Assembly (NCBI RefSeq): GCF_964273065.1
Contig: NZ_OZ186815.1
Span: 3,286,001-3,350,000 of the forward strand
Source: Nocardiopsis dassonvillei_B
Lineage (GTDB): Bacteria > Actinomycetota > Actinomycetes > Streptosporangiales > Streptosporangiaceae
Length of the DNA stretch: 64,000 bases
Direction of reading: 5' to 3'
Shown here: piece after piece, positions 41,123 through 50,754 of the stretch
Layout of the letters: each line of letters begins with the position of its first letter
Numbering within the stretch: the first letter of the stretch is position 1
The notes under the pieces: generated by a model
Database searches by the model: none
What the model was told of the DNA's origin: nothing
Seen by the model: the letters and a program-made list of their open reading frames with translations, nothing else
Position numbers and translations under genes: made by a program

Positions 41123-42292
41123 TCAGGCGTCCTTCTGCCTGTCCACCCAGGCGGTGAGCGGCTGCCCCTGGATGGCGGCGGCCATCAGCTCCGGGAACAC
41201 GTCCGGGGTGCAGGCGAACGCCGGGACCCCCATCTCCGCCAGCGCGGCGGCGTTCTCCCGGTCGTAGAACGGCGCGCCCTCGTCGGACAGCGCCAGCAGC
41301 ACCACGACCTGCACCCCCGCCGCCTGCAGGGACGCGATCCGGCGCAGCATCTCCGCCCGGACACCGCCCTCGTACAGGTCGCTGATCAGCACGAAGATGG
41401 AGTCGTCGGGCCGGTCGATCAGCCCCTGGCAGTACGCGATCGCCTTGTTGATGTGGGTGCCGCCGCCCAGCTGGGTGCCGAACAGCACCTCCACCGGGTC
41501 CGTGAGCTGCTCGGTGAGGTCCACCACCGAGGTGTCGAACACGACCAGCGAGGTGCGCAGCGTCCTCATCGACGCCAGCACCGCCCCGAAGACGCTCGCG
41601 TACACCACCGACGACGCCATCGAGCCGCTCTGGTCGATGGCCAGCACTACGTCCTTCTGCACCCCCTGGCTGCGCCGCCCGTACCCGACGAGGGTCTGCG
41701 GGACGATCGTGCCCTGTTCGGGCAGGTAGTGGGCGAGGTTCCGGCGGATGGTCGCGTTCCAGTCGATGTCGGAGACGCGGCGCGGCCGGTGGGTGCGGGC
41801 GGAGCGGTCGATGGCGCCCTGCACCAGCGAACGCGTCTTCTGGGCGACCCGCCGCTCCAGGTCCTCGACGACCCTGCGGACCAGGGCGCGGGCGGACTCG
41901 CGGGCCTTGTCGGGCATGACCCGGTTGAGGGACAGCAGCGTGCCGACGAGGTGGACGTCGGGCTCGACGGCCTCCATCATCTCGGGTTCGAGGAGGAGCT
42001 GGTGCAGGCCCAGCCGGTCCATGGCGTCCTTCTGCATGACCTGGACGACGGTGGCGGGGAAGTACTCCCGGATGTCGCCGAGCCAGCGGGCCACCCGGGG
42101 GGCGGAGCCGCCCAGGCCCGCGGAGCGCTCGCCGCCGCCTCCGGCCGCGGCGTCGCCGCGGTTGTAGAGGGCCTCCAGGGCGGCGTCCATCGCCTGGTCG
42201 GCGGTGCCCAGACCGGAGGCGCAGCGGGCCTCCCGGCCCAGCACCAGCCGCCAGCGGCGCTCGCGCTCGTCCATGGTGTCCGCGGCGTTCAC
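41123..42292 (-). CDS. vWA-domain protein of a MoxR/SWIM gene set
   Basis: A 389-residue protein. The N-terminal helical part (about 1-190) has LPEQGTIVPQTLVGYGRRSQ. The vWA domain (about 195-375) has a complete MIDAS: DVVLAIDQSGSMASS (D-x-S-x-S), LGGGTHINKAIAY (Thr) and FVLISDLYEGG (Asp). MoxR AAA ATPases act as chaperones together with vWA partners, and one is encoded two genes upstream in the same operon. GTG 42292 overlaps the stop of the DUF5682 gene as GTGA, so I choose it over ATG 42274. Last gene of the five-gene operon. Confidence 0.9.
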   Translation of the reverse strand: MNAADTMDERERRWRLVLGREARCASGLGTADQAMDAALEALYNRGDAAAGGGGERSAGLGGSAPRVARWLGDIREYFPATVVQVMQKDAMDRLGLHQLLLEPEMMEAVEPDVHLVGTLLSLNRVMPDKARESARALVRRVVEDLERRVAQKTRSLVQGAIDRSARTHRPRRVSDIDWNATIRRNLAHYLPEQGTIVPQTLVGYGRRSQGVQKDVVLAIDQSGSMASSVVYASVFGAVLASMRTLRTSLVVFDTSVVDLTEQLTDPVEVLFGTQLGGGTHINKAIAYCQGLIDRPDDSIFVLISDLYEGGVRAEMLRRIASLQAAGVQVVVLLALSDEGAPFYDRENAAALAEMGVPAFACTPDVFPELMAAAIQGQPLTAWVDRQKDA

Positions 42293-44661
42293 GATGCGCG
42301 CTTCCTTCCGTAGGTGAGGATGGCCAGGGCGGTGGCCAGGGCGGGAGCGGCCCGGTCGGCGTCCACGGGGACCCGGGCGCGGTCGTCGGCGGTCCGGGCG
42401 CCGGCGCTCCCCAGTCGGCCCGCGGCCTCGCCGATCTCCCTGCGCTCGGAGCCGTCGAACGCCCCGAAGGTGCGGCGCAGCAGCGGCAGGACCGCGGTGA
42501 ACCGCTCCTCGGGCAGGCCCAGCAGCCAGGCGTCGATGAGGCCGAGCATCCGGTCGTCGTGGACCAGGACGAGCCCGCTGCCCTGGAGGAACCCCTCCAG
42601 CCAGGCGGCGGCCGCGGCGGGCTCGGTGCCCTGGGACATGGCCAGTCCCAGGCGGCGGCGCAGCTCGTCGGCGTCGATGTGCCCGGCGTCGGAGAGCATC
42701 CGGTTGAGGCGGCCCGAGATCCGGCCGGGCAGTGTCTCCCGGCGGGCCAGGGAGCCCAGGGTCGCCTCCCATTCGGCGAGCGCCTCGCCGCCCAGCAGGG
42801 TGGCGGCGGAGTGCGTCCGGTCGATGCGGGTGACGAACCGGGCGGCGGCCTCGTCGTCGAGGCCGTGCACGGCGGGGGGCAGGCCCACACAGACCCGGCG
42901 CAGGATCTGTTCGGCGACGGTGCGCAGGTGCGCGGAGTCGGTCCCGCGCACGTCGCCGTAGCGGGCGGAGCGGGCCAGCGGGGGCAGCGCCCCCATCAGG
43001 TGGGTGACGTCGCCGTCGGCGGCGGCCCGGTCGGTGAGCAGGGCCAGCACGTCGGGCAGGGCGTCGGCCAGGTCCGCCAGCAGGCACTGCTCGGTGAGGG
43101 CGGTGAGCTCGGGCAGGTCGGCGTCGGCGGCGCGCTCGGCGGCCCGGGCGCAGGCCGCCCCGGCGACGGTGGTCCCCCACCGGCTGGCCTCGATGAGCGC
43201 GACGTCCAGCTCGGGCTCCCAGCGGATGCGCCAGGCCTCCCGGAAGGTGCCCTTGCCGCCCTGGGTGTCGATCGGTTCGCCCCAGCGGACGTCCAGCATG
43301 CGCAGCCGGTGCAGCAGGACGCTGCGCTCCCGGTGGCCCTCCTTGCGCAGGTCCAGGTCGAGGTCGCGGTCGAACGGCTCGGCCTTGATCCGCAGCCGCT
43401 TCTGGGCGGCGATGACGTCGCGCTGGAGCGGGACCATGGGCGTGGTGGGCGGCACCGAGCCCATGCGCTCGCCGATCGCCATGGCCCGGTGCACCAGGGC
43501 GGCGCGGACGGGTTCGCCCTCGCACAGGACGGCGGTGAGCGCCTCGGACACCTCGTCGAGCCCGGCCAGGGGGCGGCCGCGCAGGACGGCGAGGCTCTCG
43601 GCGAGCCGTACGCCCTCGATGACGTGCGAGGAGGACACGTGCTGGCCCTCTTCGCGCAGCCTGCGTGCGGCGTCGGTGAGCCACCGGTGGATCGGCAGGT
43701 CGGGGGCGGTGTAGAGGTGGTGGTACCAGCCGGGTGCGGTGACCCCGGCGCCGTAGCCGCTGGCGGAGGCGAGGCGGCCGTGGGTCCAGGGCACCCAGGT
43801 GGCGTTGACCTTGACCTTGGGCAGGCCCCTGAGCAGTGCGGTGTCGGCGCTGACGGGGAAGTCGGCGACGCCGCGCAGGGCGGGCGCGTGCCAGGCGCCG
43901 CAGACGACGGCGACCCGCTCGTGGCCCTCCTTGAGGGTGGCGCGCAGCACCTGGCGCATGTACGCCTCGCGGCGGGCGCCGCGGCCCCGCTCGGGCCCGC
44001 TCTCCTCCCGGACGGCGGCCATGGCGTCGGCGATGGCGGGGAACGGCGAGGGTTCTCCGCCGCCCCGCTGCTCGACGACGTCGTCCCACCAGCGCTCGGC
44101 GTCGTCGTACCCGGCGGCCTCGGCGAGCACGCCGAGGGGGTCCAGGCGGAGCCGGTCCCGGCCGACCGCCTCGGGGTCCTCGGTCGCCCCCTCCTCGGTC
44201 CCCCCGTCTTCGGCGGGTCCCTCCTCGGTCGGCTCCGCCGGCTTCTCGGCCCCGGCCAGGCGCTCCGCCAGGGTGTGCGCGGCGGGCAGGTCGCAGAACC
44301 GCACCGGAACACCGTGCTCGGCGGCGTAGCGCAGCGCCTCCCACTCCGGCGAGAACGCCGCGAACGGCCAGAACGCCCACCCGTCGCCCGCCCTCACCGG
44401 ACGGCCTCCGGCCGCGGCGGAACCCTTTCCCGCGGCAGAGGCCGCCGGGTCCTTGTGCGGGTCCGCGAGGTGCACCAGCAGCGCCACCGGCGGCTCCAGC
44501 TCCCCCACCAGCGGAATCAGCGCGTCGGCCTCGGGCGGCCCCTCGATGAGGACCGCGTCCGGCTTGATCTCGGCCAGCGCCGCCCGGACCGCGCGGGCCG
44601 AACCCGGCCCGTGGTGCCGCACGCCCAGGACGTGCAGGCCGCTCGTGTCCAGTCGTGCCAT
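42289..44661 (-). CDS. DUF5682 family protein
   Basis: A 790-residue protein with the family start GLHVLGVRHHGPGSARAVRA (about 6-25) followed by AVLIEGPPEADAL, resembling the ChaN/EreA/TraB-like fold with its paired His. A large helical C-terminal region follows (about 300-790; VAVVCGAWHAPALRG is a second conserved block). It sits between MoxR and vWA genes, sharing one base with the MoxR stop and four with the vWA start. This gene order is conserved in many actinobacteria. Comparative genomics has grouped SWIM/MoxR/vWA/ChaN-like sets with NTP-dependent conflict systems; the biochemical function is unproven. Confidence 0.88.
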   Translation of the reverse strand: MARLDTSGLHVLGVRHHGPGSARAVRAALAEIKPDAVLIEGPPEADALIPLVGELEPPVALLVHLADPHKDPAASAAGKGSAAAGGRPVRAGDGWAFWPFAAFSPEWEALRYAAEHGVPVRFCDLPAAHTLAERLAGAEKPAEPTEEGPAEDGGTEEGATEDPEAVGRDRLRLDPLGVLAEAAGYDDAERWWDDVVEQRGGGEPSPFPAIADAMAAVREESGPERGRGARREAYMRQVLRATLKEGHERVAVVCGAWHAPALRGVADFPVSADTALLRGLPKVKVNATWVPWTHGRLASASGYGAGVTAPGWYHHLYTAPDLPIHRWLTDAARRLREEGQHVSSSHVIEGVRLAESLAVLRGRPLAGLDEVSEALTAVLCEGEPVRAALVHRAMAIGERMGSVPPTTPMVPLQRDVIAAQKRLRIKAEPFDRDLDLDLRKEGHRERSVLLHRLRMLDVRWGEPIDTQGGKGTFREAWRIRWEPELDVALIEASRWGTTVAGAACARAAERAADADLPELTALTEQCLLADLADALPDVLALLTDRAAADGDVTHLMGALPPLARSARYGDVRGTDSAHLRTVAEQILRRVCVGLPPAVHGLDDEAAARFVTRIDRTHSAATLLGGEALAEWEATLGSLARRETLPGRISGRLNRMLSDAGHIDADELRRRLGLAMSQGTEPAAAAAWLEGFLQGSGLVLVHDDRMLGLIDAWLLGLPEERFTAVLPLLRRTFGAFDGSERREIGEAAGRLGSAGARTADDRARVPVDADRAAPALATALAILTYGRKRAS

Positions 44662-45779
44662 CAGGCGCCCACCTCGCGGCAGGCGCGGTAGAACTCGCCC
44701 CAGCCCTCGCGGCCGCGGACCACGGTCTCCAGGTACTCGCGCCAGACCACGCCGTCGGACACCCGGTCCTGGACCACGGCGCCCTGGATCCCGGCGGCCA
44801 CGTCGGCGGGGCGCAGCACCCCGTCCCCGAAGTGCGCCGCCAGCGCGATCCCGCTGGTCAGCACGGAGATCGCCTCCGCGGTGCTCAGCGTCCCGCTGGG
44901 CGACTTGACCTTGGTGCCGTTGTCCTCGGTCACCCCGGACCGCAGCTCGCGGAACACGGTGACCACCCGGCGGATCTCGTCGAGCCCCGCGGGGATCTCG
45001 GGCAGCTCCAGCGACCGGCCCAGCTGTTCCACCCGCTGGGTGACGATGCGGACCTCGTCCTCGGCGCTGTCGGGCACCGGCAGCACCACGGTGTTGAACC
45101 GGCGGCGCAGCGCGCTGGACAGGTCGTTGACGCCGCGGTCGCGGTCGTTGGCGGTGGCGATGATGTTGAACCCGCGCTGGGCCTGCACCTCGATGCCCAG
45201 CTCGGGCACCGGCAGCGCCTTCTCCGACAGCACGGTGATGAGGCCGTCCTGCACGTCGGAGGGCATGCGGGTGAGCTCCTCGATGCGGCCGACGGCGCCG
45301 CGCGCCATCGCCGTCATCACGGGGCTGGGCACCAGCGCCTCCTTGGAGGGGCCCTCGGCGAGCAGCCGGGCGTAGTTCCAGCCGTACCGGACGGCTTCCT
45401 CGGAGGTGCCCGCGGTGCCCTGCACCAGGAGCGTGGAGTCGCCGGAGATCGCGGCGGCGAGGTGCTCCGACAGCCAGGTCTTGGCGGTGCCGGGAACGCC
45501 GATGAGCAGCAGCGCGCGGTCGGTGGCCAGGGTGGCCACGGCGACCTCGACGACGCGGCGGGCCCCGATGTACTTGGGCGTGATCTCGGTGCCGTCCTCC
45601 AGGGTGTCGCCCAGCAGGTACCGCGTCACCGCCCAGGGGGAGAGCTTCCAGCCCGGCGGGCGGAGCCGGTCGTCCGCCTTGGCCAGCGCCTCCAGTTCGG
45701 CGGCGTAGGTCTGCTCCGCGTGGGGGCGCAGCGCCTGGGCGGCATCGGTGGAGAGGGAGGGGGCGGAGGAGGTGGTCAC
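44661..45779 (-). CDS. MoxR-family AAA+ ATPase
   Basis: A 372-residue ATPase. Walker A is LLIGVPGTAKTWLSE (about 95). Walker B appears as AVGRIEELTRMPSDVQDGLI, with sensor 1 FNIIATANDRDRG and an arginine-finger region SSALRRRFNTVVLP. These match MoxR AAA ATPases, which remodel partner proteins. It is encoded with a vWA protein as the family usually is. GTG 45779 overlaps the preceding stop as GTGA. Confidence 0.93.
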   Translation of the reverse strand: MTTSSAPSLSTDAAQALRPHAEQTYAAELEALAKADDRLRPPGWKLSPWAVTRYLLGDTLEDGTEITPKYIGARRVVEVAVATLATDRALLLIGVPGTAKTWLSEHLAAAISGDSTLLVQGTAGTSEEAVRYGWNYARLLAEGPSKEALVPSPVMTAMARGAVGRIEELTRMPSDVQDGLITVLSEKALPVPELGIEVQAQRGFNIIATANDRDRGVNDLSSALRRRFNTVVLPVPDSAEDEVRIVTQRVEQLGRSLELPEIPAGLDEIRRVVTVFRELRSGVTEDNGTKVKSPSGTLSTAEAISVLTSGIALAAHFGDGVLRPADVAAGIQGAVVQDRVSDGVVWREYLETVVRGREGWGEFYRACREVGA

Positions 45780-47347
45780 ACGAGCTCCTTGTGCATGTCG
45801 AGGCGGAAGCGGAGGGTGCCGAGCAGGGTGCGGTAGGCGGAGTCGCCGGTGCCGCCGACGGCCTCCAGGGACGGGGGATCCTGCGGCAGGTCATGGACGA
45901 GTTCGGGGGGTGTGCGCTCGGCGAGGAGCAGGCACACGGAGCGGTAGCCGCCGTGGTCGCGTTCCCAGCCCTTGCCGCCGAGGCGGTCGGCGACCTGGTG
46001 CGCCAGGGCCGCCGTCCACGGCCCGGGAACGGCGTTGAGCAGCGACCACACGTCGCGGGTCCCGGTGCGGGGGCCGAAGGACCGCTCCACCAGGGCGCAC
46101 CGCTCCCCGACGGGCAGGACCCGCAGCAGCGGTTCGAGCTGGAGGGAGCGGCGGCCCCGGGCGGCACTGACCATGCGGTCGGTGACCCGGCCCTCGAGGA
46201 GGCCGAGGGCGGCGCGGGCCCAGTCCCGGTCCTCCTGGACGCCGATGGCGTTGAGCAGGGCGTCGTGGAGTTCGGCGTCGCCGGAGCGGTCGACCCGTTC
46301 CAGGACCTGGGCGGGGCCGGTGCCGAACAGGTCGGTCCACACGTCGAGCGGGGTGCGGGTGACGAGCGTCCACAGGTACTCGGCGCGTTCGCGGCGGCCG
46401 ACCTCGCCGGCCGGCCGGGCCAGGGCGAGGTCGCGCAGCAGGTCGGCCTCCTCGGCTCCGACGGGGGTGACGACGATGGTGTCGTCGGGGCCGGGACGGA
46501 CGTGGGCCCGCACGTGGCCGCGCAGCCGGTCGGCGTGGGCGCTGTGCGGCAGCCGGGTGAGCAGGGACAGCGCCAGGCCGCGCACGTTGGCGCCCTTGTC
46601 GTCGAGGGCGGTCTCGAGCAGGTCGGCGTCCTCGGGGCCCAGGCCGGTCTCCATCGCCTCCAGCAGGCGGCGGCGCAGCTCGGCCTTGCGCAGGTCGGGC
46701 CAGACGGCGGCGAGCAGGTCGCGGCCCCGTGCGGGGTCGGCTGCGCGCAGCGCGCCGAGCATGCGGCGGCGCTCGCCCGCGGTGCCGTGCAGCCAGACGT
46801 CCTCGTCGAACACGTCGTCGGGGACGGACTCGGTGAGCAGGTACTCCCAGTCGGGTTCGTGGCGGGCCAGCCAGCGGCCGCGCGAACCGCAGGCGGCGGC
46901 GATGGCGGGCCGCAGGGAGCTGTCGCGGGCGCCCCGGTCCAGCAGTTCGGGCAGGTGTTCGGCGGGGGCGCGCAGGCCCGCGGCGGCGGCCAGCGCCAGC
47001 CATTCGGGCAGGAGCTCGGGCCGGTCGGACAGGATCACCGACAGCCGTCGGGCGGCCGGTTCCCCGGCCTCGGGCCGGTCGGGGCCCGGGTCCGGGTCGA
47101 TCGGCGCCACCCGCGCGGGCGTGTGGCCGGCGAGGCGGCGCACGGTGGCCAGGGCGGCCCGGTCGAGCAGGGCGGCGGCGCCCTCGGTCTCGGCGGTGGC
47201 GGGCAGGTCGGGGGTGTCGGGCACGGAGCGGCGGGCGGTGCCCACGAGTGCGGCGGAGACCAGCAGGTCCCAGGAGTCGGGGGCCTGCGCCGGGCCGTCC
47301 GGGTCCCGGGGGGCGGGGCGCCCGGCCGCCGGGGAGGGGGTGGTCAC
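45776..47347 (-). CDS. DUF5691 family protein
   Basis: A 523-residue, helix-rich protein, largely Leu/Arg/Ala repeats consistent with HEAT-like solenoid structure (for example PEWLALAAAAGLRAPAEHLP; KGANVRGLALSLLTRLPHS). It starts with SWDLLVSAALVGTARRSVPD, typical of DUF5691. It is coupled to both neighbours by four-base overlaps (GTG 47347). Probably a scaffold for the MoxR/vWA complex; this is inference from fold and context. Confidence 0.85.
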   Translation of the reverse strand: MTTPSPAAGRPAPRDPDGPAQAPDSWDLLVSAALVGTARRSVPDTPDLPATAETEGAAALLDRAALATVRRLAGHTPARVAPIDPDPGPDRPEAGEPAARRLSVILSDRPELLPEWLALAAAAGLRAPAEHLPELLDRGARDSSLRPAIAAACGSRGRWLARHEPDWEYLLTESVPDDVFDEDVWLHGTAGERRRMLGALRAADPARGRDLLAAVWPDLRKAELRRRLLEAMETGLGPEDADLLETALDDKGANVRGLALSLLTRLPHSAHADRLRGHVRAHVRPGPDDTIVVTPVGAEEADLLRDLALARPAGEVGRRERAEYLWTLVTRTPLDVWTDLFGTGPAQVLERVDRSGDAELHDALLNAIGVQEDRDWARAALGLLEGRVTDRMVSAARGRRSLQLEPLLRVLPVGERCALVERSFGPRTGTRDVWSLLNAVPGPWTAALAHQVADRLGGKGWERDHGGYRSVCLLLAERTPPELVHDLPQDPPSLEAVGGTGDSAYRTLLGTLRFRLDMHKELV

Positions 47348-48669
47348 AGGGGGATCGCCTTTCCGTTCCGGTCCCACACGGCGATGGGGGTGAGCCCCTC
47401 GGCGGGCGACCATTCGGCGGCGACCGTGGCGGGGCGCCCGCCGGTGACCGCCAGGAGGCGCCGGGGGGAGGTGGTGGTCAGGGGGAGGGCGTCGCCGGCG
47501 GGGTCGGCCAGGTACCAGCGGTCGTCCCGGGCGGGGACGGCGTCGGCGAGGACGACCGGCCACGCCTCGCGCCACGGGTCCTCGGCGAGGACGGCGGCGT
47601 GGGCGTCGAGGGCCTCGGCGACCGTGCCGCCCCGCGGGACGGTGCCGGGGCGCTCGGTGCCCGGGTCGGGGACGACCCGGTGGCCGTCGGGGTAGAAGGA
47701 CAGGTCGGCCTCGACGGCGGTGCCGAGCCGGTAGGGGGTGGTGGGCGCCTGTTCCGCGCGGCCGAAGCTGAGGGCGAGGGCGGTGCGCCCGGTGCCGGTG
47801 CCGCGCAGCCACACCCGCAGGCCCGTCATGTCGTCCTCTGCCCCGCGGACGGTGCGCCGGCCCAGGACCTGCCAGACATCGCTCACGCTCTCGCCGCCGG
47901 CCCGCACCTCCTCTGCCTTGAGGGTGATGCCGACCCGGGAGCGGACAGCGCCGCGGGTGCGCTCGCCCAGGGCGTCCCCGGCCCGGTAGCCGTCGATGAG
48001 CAGGTGGAGCAGGCCCAGGTGCTCCAGCACCCGTTCGGGCCAACCGTCCTGGCGGGCCACGGCGGGCAGCCGGGAGACCCAGCCGGAGGCGCCGCGCGCC
48101 TTGGCGTCGGTCAGGCGCTTGGCCATGCGGTCCCAGTGGTCGTAGCCGAGCTTGGGGACCTCGGCGAGACCGGCGTCGATCTGGTCGTGCAGCCACAGGC
48201 GCAGTTCGGCGAGCCCGGCGTCGACGGCCTCCTCGCGGGCGCGCAGGGTGGCGGCCGCCTTGGCGGGGTCGGCGGGGGCGGCCTTGGCCGGGTCGGCCGC
48301 GCGCGCCTGCCGGGCGGCCCGGCCGTCGAGCCAGGAGCCGACCCAGGAGGGTTTGTCCTCGCGGTCCGCGACCTCGCCCTGCGCCCACAGGGAGAGCAGG
48401 CCCAGGATGTGCTTGCAGGGGATCTTGCGGCTGGGGCAGCTGCACTTGTAGGCGGGGCCGGTGCCGCCGTCCAGGTGGACGGCGGCCAGGTAGGGCTTGG
48501 AGCCGCTGCCCTGGCATTCCCCCCACACTGCGGAGGCGCCCCCGGTGGGCGCGGCGACCGCCCCCCGCTGCGGCCACGACGCCGCCTTGGCCACCTTGAC
48601 GGCGGCTTTGCGGGACGCGGCGTCCGGGGCGACGGCCCATACGTCGTCGATACTCCATCGGTCGCTCAC
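47344..48669 (-). CDS. SWIM zinc-finger protein
   Basis: A 441-residue protein beginning VSDRWSIDDVWAVAPDAASR. The SWIM motif KCSCPSRKIPCKHILGLL (C-x-C...C-x-H) is near residues 72-90. The remainder is a helical and beta region of unknown fold. I start at GTG 48669, since the family normally begins just before this DRW block; the longer TTG 48699 start is less likely. No ribosome site precedes the GTG, but TAGTGT ends 7 bases upstream, so the transcript may be leaderless. First gene of the five-gene operon running to 41123. Confidence 0.88.
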   Translation of the reverse strand: MSDRWSIDDVWAVAPDAASRKAAVKVAKAASWPQRGAVAAPTGGASAVWGECQGSGSKPYLAAVHLDGGTGPAYKCSCPSRKIPCKHILGLLSLWAQGEVADREDKPSWVGSWLDGRAARQARAADPAKAAPADPAKAAATLRAREEAVDAGLAELRLWLHDQIDAGLAEVPKLGYDHWDRMAKRLTDAKARGASGWVSRLPAVARQDGWPERVLEHLGLLHLLIDGYRAGDALGERTRGAVRSRVGITLKAEEVRAGGESVSDVWQVLGRRTVRGAEDDMTGLRVWLRGTGTGRTALALSFGRAEQAPTTPYRLGTAVEADLSFYPDGHRVVPDPGTERPGTVPRGGTVAEALDAHAAVLAEDPWREAWPVVLADAVPARDDRWYLADPAGDALPLTTTSPRRLLAVTGGRPATVAAEWSPAEGLTPIAVWDRNGKAIPL

Positions 48670-49086
48670 AACAAGAACACTACGGGCCGACACCGACAAA
48701 ACGAGCCGCCGGAGAACACCCTGGATAACACCGCCGGAGAGGGTTCACCGGATTGTCGGAGCGGCGTGCCACCCTGTCCCCGGCGCGACCGCCAGGTGTC
48801 CTTTCACACCGTTCGCGAGAAAGGCCTTGTTCTTCATATTCCATTCCCCGGAAAGAAGAATGGGCCTGCCTGTCCGGTGCATTTTCCCAAAGCCATTGAA
48901 AAAGCCGACCCGCGACTCCTAGAATTCACCCCCAGGCCATCGGCCGCCCCTCCCCGCCATCGGAACGCCCCCGCGCCCCGGCCCCGCCCCGCGTACGCGC
49001 CGTTCCCGTGTCCCTGCCCCGTGCACGCACACCCCGTTCCCGAAGGGAGGGAAGCGGCCCCTGCCTCCGCGGGCACCGCGCACCCG
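48670..49086. other. 417-base divergent gap
   Basis: It separates the SWIM operon from the P450 gene. The stretch 48790-48920 is AT-richer and may hold promoters for both. No gene or repeat is supported. The long in-frame extension upstream of the P450 start has no ribosome site of its own. Confidence 0.45.
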
Positions 49087-50484
49087 ATGACCACACGCCC
49101 CTCCGACGGCGCGCACGCCGACGGCCGCCCCACCGACGTGCCCCGCCTCTACGGCCCCGCCCCGGACACCGGACGCGACTCCCTCTGGGACGAGCTGCGG
49201 GAACGCCACGGGCCGGTGGCCCCGGTGGAACTGGAGCCGGGGGTCCGCGCCTGGCTGCTGCTGGGCTACCGCGAGAACCTCACGGTCCTGCAGGACCCGC
49301 ACCTGTTCTCCCGGGACACCCGGCGCTGGCGCGAGGTCGCCGAGGGCAGGGCCGATCCGGACGCGGCCCGGCCCGCCCTGTCCTGGCGGCCCAACGCCCT
49401 GTACGCCGACGGCGCCGAGCACGCCCGGCTGCGCGCTCCGATCGCCTCCGCCCTGTCCCGGGTGGACATGGCGGCGACCGCCCGCGACGTGCGCCGGATC
49501 GCCGACGACCTCATCGACGCCTTCGTCGCCGAGGGCGAGGCCGACCTCATCGGCGGGTTCGCCGACCCGCTCCCGGTCCTGGTGCTCAACCGGCTGTACG
49601 GGCTGCCCGACGGCTACGGGCACATGCTGGGCGACCTCACCGGGATCGTCTTCGGCGACGACGGCCGACGGGCCGAGGAGGCGGTGGTCCGCATCCAGCA
49701 GTACTTCTCGGGCCTGGTCGCCCGCAAGCGCGAAGCCCCCGGACGCGACCTGGCGTCGTGGATGCTGGAGCACGCCAACGGGCTGACCGACCACGAGGTG
49801 GCGCACCAGGCGGCGCTGATGAACAACGCGGGCCACCTGTCCACCACCCACCTCATCGGCAACACCATGCACACCCTGCTCACCGACGAGCGCATCCGCG
49901 CGGCGTACGCCGACGCCCGGCTCACCGTCCGCGAGCTGCTCGACCACGTCATGTGGACGGACACTCCGTTCCAGGTGCTGCCCGCCCGGTTCGCCCTCCA
50001 GGACGTCCGGATCGGCGGGACCGAGATCAGGGCGGGGGACGCCCTGCTCATCGGCTTCGACCCGGCGCACCGCGACCCGGCGGTGCGGCGCGGGCGCGAG
50101 GACACCGGTGTGGTGAGCGGCGCCCGGGCGCACCTGATGTTCGGCGCCGGGCCGCACGCCTGCCCGGCCCGCGAGCTGGCCCGCCTGATCGCCGCGACGG
50201 GGGTGACCGCCCTGCACGAGCGCCTGGTGGGGTTGCGTCCGGCGGTGGAGCCGGCCCTGCTGCGCCGGGTGCCGTCCCCCTTCGTGCGCGGACTGGCCGC
50301 CCTGCCGGTGGTGTTCGTCCCGGGTGAGCCTCTGCCGCCCCGGGAACCGGCCGCCGACCGCGCCGCACCGGATCCCGCCGCGCGGACTCCGCGCGCCGGG
50401 GAGGACTCCCGGAAGGCCGGGGACGGCGCTCCGGACGACCTGCTCGGCCGGCTGTTCACCTGGTGGCGCTCCTGGCGCGGTTGA
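49087..50484 (+). CDS. Cytochrome P450 without a canonical ExxR motif
   Basis: A 465-residue P450. The I-helix NNAGHLSTTHLIGN keeps the Ala/Gly and Thr residues. The heme-binding loop is LMFGAGPHACPAREL with the Cys ligand. At the K-helix, where nearly all P450s have E-x-x-R, this protein reads LDHVMWTDTPFQVLPAR, so neither the Glu nor the Arg is in place. Streptomyces CYP157 enzymes are the known precedent, having lost ExxR. An extra acidic and basic C-terminal tail of about 45 residues is present. Redox partners are not encoded nearby, and the substrate is unknown. ATG 49087 lies after a GGGAGGGAAG purine run. Confidence 0.88.
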   Translation: MTTRPSDGAHADGRPTDVPRLYGPAPDTGRDSLWDELRERHGPVAPVELEPGVRAWLLLGYRENLTVLQDPHLFSRDTRRWREVAEGRADPDAARPALSWRPNALYADGAEHARLRAPIASALSRVDMAATARDVRRIADDLIDAFVAEGEADLIGGFADPLPVLVLNRLYGLPDGYGHMLGDLTGIVFGDDGRRAEEAVVRIQQYFSGLVARKREAPGRDLASWMLEHANGLTDHEVAHQAALMNNAGHLSTTHLIGNTMHTLLTDERIRAAYADARLTVRELLDHVMWTDTPFQVLPARFALQDVRIGGTEIRAGDALLIGFDPAHRDPAVRRGREDTGVVSGARAHLMFGAGPHACPARELARLIAATGVTALHERLVGLRPAVEPALLRRVPSPFVRGLAALPVVFVPGEPLPPREPAADRAAPDPAARTPRAGEDSRKAGDGAPDDLLGRLFTWWRSWRG

Positions 50485-50754
50485 CAACCGGACGAAAGGC
50501 GCCCGGTTTGCACCTTTGCCTGCCTCTTTCACACCACATGACCGGATGGCGGACGATCACCCCGTGCGCACGACCGGTGATCCAACGGATGCGCGTTCAC
50601 CGGTTCGACACGATAGTGAAAGCGGGAAATCGCCCGAACCCAAAGGGACACAAGCACCCTATCGGGACGACATCCCTTTTCCAGGCACGCCGGAAAGGCG
50701 TGTTCCCCCCGATCCCGATTCCTCCCCCGGAATCAGGATTCCCGCAGAAAAGGT

